Below, in pieces: positions 9,014 to 18,828 of a DNA stretch of 64,000 nucleotides; the first letter of the stretch is position 1; the number at the start of each line of letters is the position of its first letter. The stretch lies in contig NZ_BCWY01000041.1 in NCBI RefSeq assembly GCF_001894825.1, positions 20,249 to 84,248 of the forward strand, read 5' to 3'. Origin of the DNA: Rhodococcus jostii NBRC 16295. Lineage in GTDB: Bacteria; Actinomycetota; Actinomycetes; Mycobacteriales; Mycobacteriaceae. Under the pieces are notes generated by a model. That model had not been told where the DNA came from. It saw nothing but the letters and a program-made list of their open reading frames with translations, and searched no databases. The position numbers were made by a program, and so were the translations under genes.

Positions 9014-10567
9014 GTGAACTTGATGTGGGATGTTTTCGAGCGGGGTCTGCGACGTAACCCCGGGAATCCGCTATTCGTCTTGGATGATTGCACCTATTCA
9101 TATGCCGAGTTCGGTGCTGCCGTCGATCGGTTCTGCTGGGGACTTGCAGACCTTGGCGTAACCAAGGGTGATCGGGTCAGTTACTACATGAGTAATCGAT
9201 TCGAGGCTCTTGTCACGTACTGGGCGTGCGTCAAAATGGGTGCCGTGCTGGTGCCTCTGAACGTCATGCTGCGCCCGAGGGAGGTGGTCCACGTACTGAA
9301 CGACGCCGGTACCAAGGTTTTGGTGGCTGACGTGGGCGTACCGAATGTCCGGGCAAGCCTGGAGGCGAGCGTGCCGGAGCTGCGGACGGTCGAGGCCATA
9401 GTTGCTTGCCGAGGAACAGCTCCTGGTTATCGAAGCTGGGAGGCTGTTCTGGAAGCTGGAAACGGCGATCCATTTTCCGTTGTGGACTGTGCTGAAGACG
9501 ATGTGGCGCAGTGCTTTTACACATCCGGCACCGAAGGTCGGATGAAGGGTGCTGTCACGAGTTACGGGTCGCTCTTCGACATAACGCAAAACTATGTTCT
9601 GTCGTTCGGGTTCAGGCGCACTGACGTAGCAGTTACGTCGATGCCGATATATGCTGCATTCAGCCCATGGTTTATTCTTCAACCGATCATGCAGGTCGGC
9701 GGCACGGTTATTCTGCATGAAACTTTCGATGCGAAGCGGATACTCGGCGATATCGAACGCTATCACGCAAACTATTTCTGTGGCTCGCCGACGATGTTCG
9801 TTTCGCTGCTGGCCGAGCATCGATCGGAAACGGCCGACTTCGATGTCTCGTCTCTGCGTACGTGTGGCGTGTCTGGGGCCAAGATGCCAGATGACCTGAT
9901 TGCTGCTTTCGAGGCTGAGCTTGGTTGCCGGATCGGGGAGGTCTACGGCCAAACTGAAACGGGACCCGTTGCGGTCACCCCCGTCTATGGGCAGCGTCGG
10001 GCTGGCGCTGCAGGCCTGCCCGCCGGCGGTACGACGATTCGCATCGTCAACGAGCAGGATGAGGTTCTACCGCACGGTGAAGTGGGGGAGATTGTCGTCC
10101 AAAGCTCCATGTGCACCCGCGGATACTTGAATCTTCCTGATCTGTCCGAGGAGCTCTGGCGGTCAGGCTGGCTACACACGGGCGATCTCGGATATCTCGA
10201 TGAGGATGCATTCCTCTATGTAGTCGACCGGAAGAAGGACGTCATCATCACGGGTGGAGCGAATATTTATCCCGCAGAGGTCGAGCAGGTGCTCATGGAG
10301 CATCCAGGAATTCTGCATGCGGCAGTAGTTGGTGTCCCCGACTACAAGTACGGAGAGCTTCCCAGGGCGTACGTCGTCTGCGGTGACAACACAGTTCTCG
10401 ACGATAGCGCCGTCATTTCTTTCTGTCGTGAAAGGCTGGCCAAGTACAAGGCCCCGCGTTCAGTGGTATTTCTCGAGGAGGCGGAGTTGCCGATGACGGC
10501 AAACAGGAAGATCCTCCGTCGTGAACTACGTGACCTTGCACGCGCCGAAGCAGCGGTCGACGCGTAG
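9014..10567 (+). CDS. Acyl-CoA synthetase (AMP-binding)
   Basis: This 517-residue member of the ANL superfamily adenylates a carboxylic acid and forms its CoA thioester. The P-loop-like motif is YTSGTEGRMKGA, where the usual TTGxPKG has become TEGRMKG. Other hallmarks are VYGQTETG, HTGDLGYLDED, the hinge DRKKDVIITGGANIYPAEVE, and the C-terminal catalytic Lys in TANRKILRREL. It starts at GTG (9014) with GGAG six bases upstream. It lies directly after the enoyl-CoA hydratase and converges on the LuxR-family regulator that ends seven bases after its stop codon. Substrate class (fatty, aromatic or alicyclic acid) is not determined. Confidence 0.93.
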   Translation: MNLMWDVFERGLRRNPGNPLFVLDDCTYSYAEFGAAVDRFCWGLADLGVTKGDRVSYYMSNRFEALVTYWACVKMGAVLVPLNVMLRPREVVHVLNDAGTKVLVADVGVPNVRASLEASVPELRTVEAIVACRGTAPGYRSWEAVLEAGNGDPFSVVDCAEDDVAQCFYTSGTEGRMKGAVTSYGSLFDITQNYVLSFGFRRTDVAVTSMPIYAAFSPWFILQPIMQVGGTVILHETFDAKRILGDIERYHANYFCGSPTMFVSLLAEHRSETADFDVSSLRTCGVSGAKMPDDLIAAFEAELGCRIGEVYGQTETGPVAVTPVYGQRRAGAAGLPAGGTTIRIVNEQDEVLPHGEVGEIVVQSSMCTRGYLNLPDLSEELWRSGWLHTGDLGYLDEDAFLYVVDRKKDVIITGGANIYPAEVEQVLMEHPGILHAAVVGVPDYKYGELPRAYVVCGDNTVLDDSAVISFCRERLAKYKAPRSVVFLEEAELPMTANRKILRRELRDLARAEAAVDA

Positions 10568-10573
10568 GTATCG

Positions 10574-13036
10574 TCACCTGCCGTCGAGCGGGTTGGACGA
10601 TACCGTTCGCTGCTGAGCCACGAGAGCCGCAACCTGGGCGCGCGAGGTGAAACCCAACTTGGTAAGGATATGCTGAACGTGACTCTCCGCGGTCCGTAGC
10701 GAAATCACCAATTTGGCTGCAATTTCCTTGTTGGTCAACCCATCCCCGATTAGTTGACAAATCTCTCGTTGCCTGCGGGTGAGGCTTGTGCTCGCTCCAT
10801 CCTGGACCGGTGGCTGCGGCCTTTTCGGGACGGCCCGGTCGCCGAGTGCGTACGTGAGCAGGTCGTCGATGGACATCTTTGCTCCTCGGCTGAATCCATC
10901 CGCAAACTCTTTATCTCCGAGCTGTCGGCGTGCCTGTGTCTCACATCGTTCTCGCTGTGCGACAAAGTCTTTGTATCCGAACAATTGTTGACGGCTGAAT
11001 GTCTTCCACTGTTGAGCTGCGGCGCCTAGTAAGGTTGCGGCACGCAGCGCGTCGCCATCGGCTGCCGTTATCCACGCCAGAGTGTCCAGGACGACTGCGA
11101 GGCCGAGGGTGTCGCGGAATACTCGTTTGAGTAGTAGTCCTTCACGGACGTGTGTTGCGGCAGAATGGAGTTCGCCGCGCGTGAATTCGATCAGGCCAAT
11201 CCCCCATAAGGCGTAGGAAAGCAGCCACGGCGCCTGGTGCTCGTCGCACACCCTTCGGCAGTAGTCGTACTGCTCGAAGGCGAGGTCCGGCCGCCCGGTG
11301 AACAGGTAAGCGAGGCCGAGTTCGAACCGGAGGTTTACCTCCGGGTCGGTGCGGATGCCGAGGGCCAGATAGTCCTCCAAGGCGCTCTCCATGAGTTCAC
11401 AGGCCGCAGCGAGCTCGCCGCGGAAGAGTCCCGCGCATCCGAGCATGTGATTTCCCGCCGCAACGATCGCTTGATCGTTGAGCTTCCCGCCTAATGATCG
11501 GCACTCCTCGGCCATCGCTTCGGCAGCATCCAATTCACCCTGCGTGTTTGCGATGAACGCGTTGGTCCAGAGCGCATTGCCACGCACGATGCTGGGAGTC
11601 GGCGAGAGCGCAAGCGCTCGGTCGAGCCAGTACCTCCCCTCGGCCAAGGACCCGCACGCCATCCACAGGAAGTATGGGCTAGCCAACCGCAAGCCGGTCT
11701 CATGGTCTCGCAATTCGGTGAGGCAGTACTCGAGCGCTACGCGAAGGTTGGGGTATTCCGTGCGTAGTCGTATGCACCAGCGTTCCTGCGCCGGCCCGAA
11801 CCAGTCTTGTGCAGCGCGTTCGACTAAGCCCACGCACCAGGCAAGGTGGCGTTGGCGCACCTCGGTACCCCGGCTGTGAGGGTCAAGCTTCGATTCGCCG
11901 TACTCGCGGATCGTTTCGAGCATCCGGAAGCGAACACGCCCGGTGTCTTCCTCACGAGCCAGGATTGACTTGTCCACCAATCCCGTGATCGTCTCGAGGA
12001 TGGACTCGGCGGTGGATGTGGTATCGCCGCAAACGGCTAGAGCGCCCTCGAGATCGAAGGTGCCGGCGAACGCCGAGGCCCGGGCCCAGAGTTTTTGTTC
12101 CGCGCCGGTGCACAGATCGAAACTCCAATCGACTGTCGCCCGCAGCGTCTGGTGACGTTCGGCGACTGTGCGGCTTCCGCCTGTAAGCAACGTGAAGCGA
12201 TGACTTAGGCTGGCGTACAGTTCGCCGACCGCCAGTACGCGTAACCGCGCTGCGGCGAGTTCGATCGCAAGCGGTAGGCCTTCGAGCTGCTGGCAGATCT
12301 GCACGATCTGAGGTTCGTTTTCCGATGTGACGACGAAATCCGGAACAACTGCCGCAGCACGCTCGACGAACAGGGTGACTGCTGCAAACTCCGAGGACAT
12401 GCCAGATTCGGGCATCTTGCCAGGAATGGGAATAGGTAAGGGCCGAATCGGCATCAGATGCTCACCCGGAACCCCCAGAGCCTGGCGACTGGTGGCCAGT
12501 ACTCGGAGTCCTGGCGCCCGACGGAGCAAGGAGTCGATGAGGGTAGCGGCTGCGGTGAGCAGATGCTCGCAGTTGTCCATCACGATAAGTATTTCGCGGT
12601 GGCGGACAAAGTCCCTGAGGACTTCTAAGCGGGAGCGTGTGGAACCTTCGGTGATGTCGAGAGCATCGATCACGGTCTGAGCCAGCACCGTCTCATCTCG
12701 AAGTGTCGCCAGCTCGACTATCCAGACGCCGTCGGCGAATGCGCGACGTAGCGAACGTGCCAACTGCGTAGCCAAGCGGGTCTTGCCGACGCCTCCAACA
12801 CCGGTGAGTGTGACGAGACGGGCATCACTGAGCAGCTTCCTCGCTGCGGCGAGCTCGCTCCGCCGGCCGACGAAGGTGGTCAGATCGGCCGGCAAACGGT
12901 CCTCGGTTGCCCCACGTGTTGCGGAAAATTCCCAACCGGATGAGGTGGTCCGGCACTCATCTGGGGGGATGTTGCTTGATCCGTTCAACTCGGGCGCCTC
13001 CACGTTGCCGCAGGCCGCCTCGGGCCAAGGGCACAT
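10574..13036 (-). CDS. LuxR-family ATPase regulator (NB-ARC/TPR/HTH)
   Basis: This 820-residue protein has an NTPase domain at its N-terminal end, with a P-loop GVGGVGKTRL at residues 79-88 after the FVGRR lead-in motif. A long helical repeat region follows, and the C-terminal LuxR HTH is near residues 745-805 (LTRRQREICQLIGDGLTNKE, then RTAESHVQHILTKLGF). The architecture is that of the actinobacterial predicted-ATPase/LuxR regulators. A close architectural relative is encoded at 48.6 kb. The ATPase probably gates DNA binding in response to a ligand or protein partner. Because it abuts the synthetase and the OYE gene, it may control this catabolic region, but that is inference. The ATG at 13036 could be preceded or replaced by a nearby start. 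Confidence 0.9.
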   Translation of the reverse strand: MCPWPEAACGNVEAPELNGSSNIPPDECRTTSSGWEFSATRGATEDRLPADLTTFVGRRSELAAARKLLSDARLVTLTGVGGVGKTRLATQLARSLRRAFADGVWIVELATLRDETVLAQTVIDALDITEGSTRSRLEVLRDFVRHREILIVMDNCEHLLTAAATLIDSLLRRAPGLRVLATSRQALGVPGEHLMPIRPLPIPIPGKMPESGMSSEFAAVTLFVERAAAVVPDFVVTSENEPQIVQICQQLEGLPLAIELAAARLRVLAVGELYASLSHRFTLLTGGSRTVAERHQTLRATVDWSFDLCTGAEQKLWARASAFAGTFDLEGALAVCGDTTSTAESILETITGLVDKSILAREEDTGRVRFRMLETIREYGESKLDPHSRGTEVRQRHLAWCVGLVERAAQDWFGPAQERWCIRLRTEYPNLRVALEYCLTELRDHETGLRLASPYFLWMACGSLAEGRYWLDRALALSPTPSIVRGNALWTNAFIANTQGELDAAEAMAEECRSLGGKLNDQAIVAAGNHMLGCAGLFRGELAAACELMESALEDYLALGIRTDPEVNLRFELGLAYLFTGRPDLAFEQYDYCRRVCDEHQAPWLLSYALWGIGLIEFTRGELHSAATHVREGLLLKRVFRDTLGLAVVLDTLAWITAADGDALRAATLLGAAAQQWKTFSRQQLFGYKDFVAQRERCETQARRQLGDKEFADGFSRGAKMSIDDLLTYALGDRAVPKRPQPPVQDGASTSLTRRQREICQLIGDGLTNKEIAAKLVISLRTAESHVQHILTKLGFTSRAQVAALVAQQRTVSSNPLDGR

Positions 13037-13119
13037 AGCGAGCCTACCTCAACCTGGCGTGACGTCGGCGCAGCCACACCATCAGGGACGCGGGTATCCA
13101 GTGGTAGTTGGATCAGCTT

Positions 13120-15219
13120 TCAGGCTTGGTCGACGAGATTCGCTTCCCGAGAAGATGAGTCTGGACGGATATCCAGGACGTTCTCCAATAGTGTCAATGT
13201 TGACCAGTATCCCTCGTTCACGGCTTCGAAGATGCCCCGCGGAGCCGCAGCGTCACCGATGACGAGCGTTCGTGGATCATCCAGGAAGGCCTGGTTTGCC
13301 GTCGGCACATGGGCTTTCCTGGACCGGGACACGCAAACCACGCCGAATTCACCCAAGGAGACAGCTTCACCGTTGTCGAGGTCGATCGCCGTGGCCTCGA
13401 GGTCGTCGATACGACCGACCAAGTGATGGCTGACAATCCTGACACCGCGCCTGCGGAGTTGCTCGTGAAGGTCGGGGACCTCTTGAGTGCCCAGGATACG
13501 ATGGCCGAACTTTGGTTGAGCGGTTACAAGGGTTGTTGGATGACGGGCCTCGGCAAAGTAACTCGCGACCGAGTAACCAATCCAGCCGCTGTCGTCATCG
13601 ATGACGAGCACCTCTCGTGATCGTCCGTCACTGAGGCTGAGAGGCGTGATCTGCGAGTCGCGCTCATACCCGGAGTGCAGAACTTCATCGGGAAATACCA
13701 CGTTCTTCCCGTCAATGCCCGGTAGAATCGGCTCGTCTGGCATGAGCGTGCTGAACCCGGTGCGGTCGGCGGTCGAGCCGGTGGCCACGATCCAGGCGTC
13801 GAATTCTGCAGACTGTCCACCGGGAGCTGATTCCCCGAGCCGGAGTGTCACTCCCAACTTGGCCACTCGATCTGCCAGCCACTGGGCGATGCCGAGCAGC
13901 GGAGCGCGCTCGACGCTTCCGACGGTGATGTATCGAAGCGCGCCGCCGAGTTCGCGTTCGCGTTCGAAGAGCGTGACCTGCGCGCCCACTCGCGCCGCGG
14001 TCTCGGCGGCTTTCAGCCCTGCTATCCCGCCACCGATCACCGCGATCCGCGGAGTCATGCTGGTCTTCTCGAGCGCGACGCGGATGTTATCCTCTCGCTT
14101 CTTCGATTCGCGTTCTCGACTGACAGTAGGGTTGTGTCCGCAGGACAACGGCCGGCGATCGACGCTGTGTGAGATGCAGATATTCGCACCCACGCAGGGC
14201 CGCACATCGTCGACCTCGCCTGACAGGGTCTTGCGGACCAGATGCGGATCGGCGATGTTTGCCCTCGTCATGCCAACCAGGTCGGCCTTGCCGGAGGAGA
14301 TGACGGCCTCGGCTTCGGCCAAGGTAGTTATCTTCCCCGCCACGATAACGGGCACACGTTCTTGAATGGCTGAGCGAATCGCGTGCGCGTACGCTACGAA
14401 CGTCCCAGCGGGTGCGTGAACCGTTGGGATGATCTTGTTGTAGCTGAAGTGGGTGCTTGCGGTAACGCTGATGTAGTCGACAAGTCCGGCGTCGACCAGG
14501 CGCACCGCAATCTCTGCGAAGTGTTGGGTCTCAAGTCCACCTGGAGTGAGTTCATGGCCGGCGAGTCGGACACCGAGAGCCTTCTCCGACCCCAGCTCCG
14601 ACCGAACCGCATCGAGGATCTCGGTCAGGAACCTCATGCGATTCACGAGAGAACCGCCGTACTGGTCGGTTCGCCGGTTGAAGAGCGGTGACAGGAACTG
14701 CTGCGGCAGGTAGCCGTGGGTGGAATGCACCTCGACACCGTCGAACCCAGCCATGACCGCGTGCTTCGCCGCGAGCGCGAAGCCGGCCCGCACGTCGGCG
14801 ATGTCCTGGAGTGACATCGCGCGGGGGACCTCGAGGCTCGATGCCTCGGGAATGCCGGAGGGGCCGAGCAGGGGCCGACCGCTGAGGATTCCGGACTTCG
14901 CCGCGGCGCCTTTGTGGGACAGTTCCAGTACGCATCGTGCACCGTGCGCGGTGACCGCTTTGACGATACGGCTATACCCCTCAACCGACTTGGGGTCGAA
15001 CGCGTAGAGAACGCCCTCATATGGGACATTCGACGGGTGAACAGAGCTGGCCTCCACCGTGATGAGACCTACTCCGCCCTTTGCGCGCTCCTCGAGGTAG
15101 TCAATGAGGCGCTGCGAAGGTAGATGGTTCTCGGCCAGGAACGATACGTGCGGGGTAAGCACGATTCTGTTCTTGACACGGATGGCGCCGAGGTCGATGG
15201 GCTGACGAACGAGATCCAC
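13120..15219 (-). CDS. OYE-type 2,4-dienoyl-CoA reductase/TMADH-family flavoenzyme
   Basis: This 699-residue protein has an N-terminal old-yellow-enzyme TIM barrel (to about residue 370), then FAD/NAD domains starting at VIGGGIAGLKAAE near residue 395. The barrel carries HSTHGYLPQQFLSPLFNRR, the family signature. The cysteine segment that binds the 4Fe-4S cluster in FadH and trimethylamine dehydrogenase reads Cys342-x2-Ala345-x2-Cys348-x11-Cys360. One of the four ligands is therefore Ala. Enzymes of this family reduce dienoyl-CoAs, demethylate amines or reduce enones; here the substrate is unknown. An 18-bp operator lies 33 bases upstream. It is divergent from the VOC-ferredoxin operon and probably belongs to the same pathway. 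Confidence 0.9.
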   Translation of the reverse strand: MDLVRQPIDLGAIRVKNRIVLTPHVSFLAENHLPSQRLIDYLEERAKGGVGLITVEASSVHPSNVPYEGVLYAFDPKSVEGYSRIVKAVTAHGARCVLELSHKGAAAKSGILSGRPLLGPSGIPEASSLEVPRAMSLQDIADVRAGFALAAKHAVMAGFDGVEVHSTHGYLPQQFLSPLFNRRTDQYGGSLVNRMRFLTEILDAVRSELGSEKALGVRLAGHELTPGGLETQHFAEIAVRLVDAGLVDYISVTASTHFSYNKIIPTVHAPAGTFVAYAHAIRSAIQERVPVIVAGKITTLAEAEAVISSGKADLVGMTRANIADPHLVRKTLSGEVDDVRPCVGANICISHSVDRRPLSCGHNPTVSRERESKKREDNIRVALEKTSMTPRIAVIGGGIAGLKAAETAARVGAQVTLFERERELGGALRYITVGSVERAPLLGIAQWLADRVAKLGVTLRLGESAPGGQSAEFDAWIVATGSTADRTGFSTLMPDEPILPGIDGKNVVFPDEVLHSGYERDSQITPLSLSDGRSREVLVIDDDSGWIGYSVASYFAEARHPTTLVTAQPKFGHRILGTQEVPDLHEQLRRRGVRIVSHHLVGRIDDLEATAIDLDNGEAVSLGEFGVVCVSRSRKAHVPTANQAFLDDPRTLVIGDAAAPRGIFEAVNEGYWSTLTLLENVLDIRPDSSSREANLVDQA

Positions 15220-15251
15220 TACCAGCTCCTAGTTCATTCATGGAAGTTAAG

Positions 15252-15270
15252 ACTAACAATCGATCGTACG
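15252..15270. promoter_or_regulatory. CTAACA-type operator upstream of OYE gene
   Basis: CTAACAATCGATCGTACG at 15253-15270 differs by one base from the element at 19733-19750 read on the other strand. It lies 33 bases before the leftward OYE gene. Confidence 0.6.
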
Positions 15271-15527
15271 CGTGTCGACGATTGCTGGTCAAGATTTCGA
15301 CAGTCCGGTATCGGTGACTGAAGGCTGGGCAGCGGCACTTGAAGTCATGGGCATGTTGAAGTAGTGCGCGAATCCACTCAGCACTAGTCGCAAATTAATC
15401 TGGGCACCAACAAGATTAACCGAGCAATGAAGTCGGCAGGAGCGATCTCGCTGTCATTGATGACGCAGGGCTCGAGGGCTTTGCCGACCTAGACGGGGCC
15501 GAAGTGTTGACAGTCCGCACCGATCGC

Positions 15528-15546
15528 CATACGATCGCTCGTTAGT
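15528..15546. promoter_or_regulatory. CTAACG-type operator upstream of VOC operon
   Basis: On the minus strand the site reads CTAACGAGCGATCGTATG (15545-15528). It ends 26 bases before the VOC gene start, where it would overlap the promoter or leader. Confidence 0.65.
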
Positions 15547-15570
15547 GTCGCCGATACAAAGGAGAACCCC

Positions 15571-16065
15571 ATGGCGGTCAACAATCACAAGCTTGCACAC
15601 GTCTGCATGCTTGTCGAAGATATCGACAAAGCGGTGGCCGATTACCGTGAGATCCTCTCGGTTCTCGACCCGAAGCAGCTCGACAATGAGCTGGTCTTCT
15701 ACAAAGACTTCGGAGTGGGGGAGGAGCGTCTCAGTTTCGCTACGTTCCCGTCGACGGAATGCGAGATTCAGTTCATGCAGCCGCTGACGCCGAAGACGCC
15801 GCTGTACACCCGTCTGGACAAGGCGGGCGAGGGCGTGCACCACATCTGCTTCACGTCCAGCAATGTGCGAGAGGTTACGCAGGAGTTGAAGGACAAGAAT
15901 ATTCGCATGAAGAACGACGGAGAGCTCGTGATGGACCCGACCATGCCGTGGCAGGAATGGGGATTCATCCACCAGGGCCCGGGGCATGGCGTTCTCATCG
16001 AAGTTGCCAACGCGTACCTGTCGGTCAACGGAACATGGCAGCCGACAATTGGACTCCCCAGGTAG
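15571..16065 (+). CDS. VOC family protein (methylmalonyl-CoA epimerase-like)
   Basis: This 164-residue vicinal-oxygen-chelate protein has two beta-alpha-beta-beta-beta modules. The first starts KLAHVCMLVEDIDKAVADY and the second contains GEGVHHICFTSSNV, with a metal-ligand-type His in each. The C-terminal end has HGVLIEVANAY, with the Glu ligand. It resembles methylmalonyl-CoA epimerases and glyoxalase/dioxygenase relatives, so it could be an epimerase, an isomerase or a ring-modifying enzyme. AAGGAG lies eight bases before the ATG. It is first in a rightward unit with the PcaC-like protein, ferredoxin and FprB-like reductase, and has a candidate operator just upstream. Confidence 0.88.
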   Translation: MAVNNHKLAHVCMLVEDIDKAVADYREILSVLDPKQLDNELVFYKDFGVGEERLSFATFPSTECEIQFMQPLTPKTPLYTRLDKAGEGVHHICFTSSNVREVTQELKDKNIRMKNDGELVMDPTMPWQEWGFIHQGPGHGVLIEVANAYLSVNGTWQPTIGLPR

Positions 16066-16351
16066 TAGTCTCGTACATGGACTGAGTTAGCCAGTAAAGC
16101 AACTAGTTTCGCCTCACTCTGCTGGGTTTGGGGCGAGAAGGAACGGCTGGGTCCCCACGGTGGGCGGCTTGATCCGGTGGTCAAGCCGCTCGCATTGGGA
16201 TCCCCACCAACCACCGTTGGTGATCGGCCGCACGACGACTGGTTGCCATTGATCGCCTGAATCCGAGCCGACACGCGTCGACCAAGTGGTTGATCTTTGC
16301 CAGATACCGCGAGCCCGTGAAGGGCGATGTATTGATCCGAGGAGGGTCACG

Positions 16352-16762
16352 TTGAGCGATTTCCAAGAAAGGGCGATGCAAATCCGCCGCGATATTCTCG
16401 GCGATGAGCATGTCGACCGAGCAAATTCAAGTATCACCCCATTCAGTAGGCCGTTTCAGGAATACATCACGCGGGTAGCGTGGGGCGAGATTTGGGGTCG
16501 GCCTGGGCTGAGCCTACGCGAGCGGAGTCTGATGACGCTCGCGATGATGGCTGTGACACGGCAGGAGCACGAACTTGCCGTTCACGTACGACTGGCTCGG
16601 CGAAACGGCCTATCGGTCGAGGAGATCGCGGAAGCGCTTCTACACGCAGGTCTGTACGGCGGCGCCGCGGCGGCAAACACTTCCTTTGCGATTGCGCAAC
16701 GGACGCTTGCGGAGCTCGGAGAGCCCGACGCGATCCCGTTGCGCGACGAGCAACCGGTGTGA
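16352..16762 (+). CDS. Carboxymuconolactone decarboxylase family protein (PcaC-like)
   Basis: This 136-residue protein closely follows the PcaC pattern: an N-terminal RRDILGDEHVDRA, then VAWGEIWGRPGLSLRERS, then EHELAVHVRLARRNGLSVEE and AGLYGGAAAANTSFAIAQR. In the beta-ketoadipate pathway PcaC decarboxylates 4-carboxymuconolactone; family relatives also include hydroperoxidases and lactone-acting enzymes. The start is TTG at 16352, with a strong GGAGGG six bases before it. No other beta-ketoadipate gene is visible here, so its substrate in this operon is probably a related lactone or acid (inference). It follows the VOC gene and precedes the ferredoxin. Confidence 0.88.
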   Translation: MSDFQERAMQIRRDILGDEHVDRANSSITPFSRPFQEYITRVAWGEIWGRPGLSLRERSLMTLAMMAVTRQEHELAVHVRLARRNGLSVEEIAEALLHAGLYGGAAAANTSFAIAQRTLAELGEPDAIPLRDEQPV

Positions 16763-16843
16763 GCCCGTGCTCGCCCGGGAACGGGTTGAACGAATCGTCC
16801 CCTGTGTGCCATTCAACTTCACTCCGCGAGAGGTGGCAACGGA

Positions 16844-17050
16844 ATGAGCGATGAGCACCATCCCGTGGCGATCGAAATCGACGCCGGCAAGTGTTTCGGG
16901 ATGGGCATCTGTGAGATGCTGGCGCCGGCCGCCACCGAGCGAGATGACGATGGAATTGCCCATACAACCGGCGCCACGGTGCCGCTGTCGCTCGCGCGGG
17001 ATCTGCGAGACAACTGCCCGAGCGCGGCCATCGCCATCCCCTCGGAGTAG
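16844..17050 (+). CDS. Small 3Fe-4S-type ferredoxin
   Basis: This 68-residue ferredoxin has the spacing Cys-x5-Cys (KCFGMGICEM) and a later NCPSAAI motif, which gives the three-cysteine pattern of actinobacterial 3Fe-4S ferredoxins. Such proteins usually feed electrons to cytochromes P450. No P450 or Rieske oxygenase lies nearby; the only P450 in the window is 44 kb away and looks atypical. The ATG follows GAGAGG. It lies between the PcaC-like gene and the FprB-like reductase, so the reductase is its probable electron donor. Confidence 0.9.
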   Translation: MSDEHHPVAIEIDAGKCFGMGICEMLAPAATERDDDGIAHTTGATVPLSLARDLRDNCPSAAIAIPSE

Positions 17051-17148
17051 CTCGTGATCTTCGCGATGTTGTCTGCGATGCGATGTGCGATGGTTGCTCC
17101 GGCCGGCGGCGTTGTTCGTGTCGGATTTAGGGATTAAGCGAGTAGAGA

Positions 17149-18828
17149 ATGACCTACGTAATAACGCAAGCATGTTGCAATGATGCGTCGTGTGTCAGTG
17201 TGTGCCCGGTGGACTGCATTCACCCCACTCCCGACGAGGCGCCGTTCATGAGAACGGAGATGCTCTACATCGATCCCGACACGTGCATCGACTGTTCCCA
17301 ATGTGTGTACGCATGCCCGGTCGACGCTATTCGTCCCGACGATGATCTCGACGATGCGATGATGCCGTTTTTGGAGATCAACGCCGCATACTACGAGAAG
17401 TACCCCATCGAACCCGGTACGGCTGTGCCTCGGCGCTCCGCCAAAAGGGACTTCGACTATTCGTCGTTGCGCGTTGCCGTCGTCGGGTCCGGGCCCGCCG
17501 CCAGTTATGCCGCGTTGGAGCTGTTGGCCCGGCCAGGGGTGCAGGTCGACATGTTCGAACGGCTGCTGACGCCATACGGCCTCATACGGTTCGGAGTTGC
17601 GCCTGATCATCCCGGCACCAAGGCCGTGACCGACGTCTTCCAGTCACTGGGCAGCGAGCCCGGGTTTCGACTGCACCTCGGCGTCGAGGTTGGCAAGCAT
17701 CTCAGCCATGAGGAGTTGCTCGCGCACAATCACGCCGTGATCTACGCGGTGGGAGCGCCAGGAGATCGGCGATTGGGCGTTCCGGGTGAGGACCTTCCGG
17801 GTTCTCATGCCGCGACCGAGTTCGTGGCGTGGTACAACGGTCACCCCGACTTCGTGGACCGCCGGTTCGATCTGTCCTGTGAACGCGCAGTCATTGTCGG
17901 CAACGGAAATGTCGCGCTCGATGTCGCACGGATCCTGGTGACAGACCCCGACGAGCTCGAAAAGACCGACATGGCAGACCATGCGATTGCTGCCCTGAGA
18001 AAGAGCAACATACGTGAGGTAGTGGTGCTCGGCCGCCGAGGTCCCGCTCAGGCCGCGTACACGAACCCCGAGTTCCTCGCCCTCACCAACCTCGCTGACG
18101 TCGATGTTGTCATCGATCCCGCGGAAGCTGAGCTCGATGAGCACAGCATCCGCCTTATCGAGTCCGGTGCCGTCGAGCCGTCCGTGCGGATAAAGGCGGA
18201 ACTCGCGGAGAGAGTTGCGGGCACGCAGGCGACGGGCGCTGCCAAACGAATCGTGTTTCGCTATCTGGAATCTCCCGTCGAGGTGGTTGGCGACGAACAA
18301 CAGGTCACGGGTCTGACGATCGTGCGCAACGTCCTCAATGAAGGGCCGGACGGATCCCTTCTCGCAACACCAGGTGACCAGACCGAGCTGATCGAGGCGG
18401 GGTTGGTGCTGCGTTCGATCGGATACCGCGGTAGCTCGACGGTGGATGTGCCGTTCGACGAAGTGCGGGGCGTGATTCCCAACGACGAAGGCCGGGTCCT
18501 GGAGCCGTCGACGGGTGCGCCCGTGCCGGGCGTCTATACCGCCGGCTGGATCAAGAGGGGCCCCTCCGGCGTGATCGGAACGAACAAGAAGTGTGCGGCG
18601 GACACCGTCGAGCGGCTGATCGACGACTTCGAGAACGGCAAACTCACCGCTCCCAAGTCCGGTGCGCACGAATTGGAAAGACTGGTTGCAGAACGTAATC
18701 CGGATGTCGTCGACTTCGCTGGCTGGACGCGAATCGACCAGGCGGAGATTGCAAGCGGTGATTCGCGGGGCCGTACTCGGGTCAAGCTTGTCGATGTCGA
18801 GAGCATGCTTGCCGTCGTCCGTTCGTAA
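17149..18828 (+). CDS. Ferredoxin--NADP+ reductase with N-terminal ferredoxin domain (FprB-like)
   Basis: This 559-residue protein is a fusion. Residues 1-65 form a ferredoxin domain with cysteine clusters CCNDASCVSVCPVD and CIDCSQCVYACPVDAI. Residues from about 105 form an adrenodoxin-reductase-type flavoprotein with FAD motif VVGSGPAASYAAL and NADPH motif VGNGNVALDVARIL. The length and arrangement match mycobacterial FprB. It moves electrons between NADPH and iron-sulfur proteins in the cytoplasm. It ends the VOC-PcaC-ferredoxin unit and very probably reduces the small ferredoxin just upstream. The terminal oxygenase is not apparent nearby. Confidence 0.92.
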   Translation: MTYVITQACCNDASCVSVCPVDCIHPTPDEAPFMRTEMLYIDPDTCIDCSQCVYACPVDAIRPDDDLDDAMMPFLEINAAYYEKYPIEPGTAVPRRSAKRDFDYSSLRVAVVGSGPAASYAALELLARPGVQVDMFERLLTPYGLIRFGVAPDHPGTKAVTDVFQSLGSEPGFRLHLGVEVGKHLSHEELLAHNHAVIYAVGAPGDRRLGVPGEDLPGSHAATEFVAWYNGHPDFVDRRFDLSCERAVIVGNGNVALDVARILVTDPDELEKTDMADHAIAALRKSNIREVVVLGRRGPAQAAYTNPEFLALTNLADVDVVIDPAEAELDEHSIRLIESGAVEPSVRIKAELAERVAGTQATGAAKRIVFRYLESPVEVVGDEQQVTGLTIVRNVLNEGPDGSLLATPGDQTELIEAGLVLRSIGYRGSSTVDVPFDEVRGVIPNDEGRVLEPSTGAPVPGVYTAGWIKRGPSGVIGTNKKCAADTVERLIDDFENGKLTAPKSGAHELERLVAERNPDVVDFAGWTRIDQAEIASGDSRGRTRVKLVDVESMLAVVRS

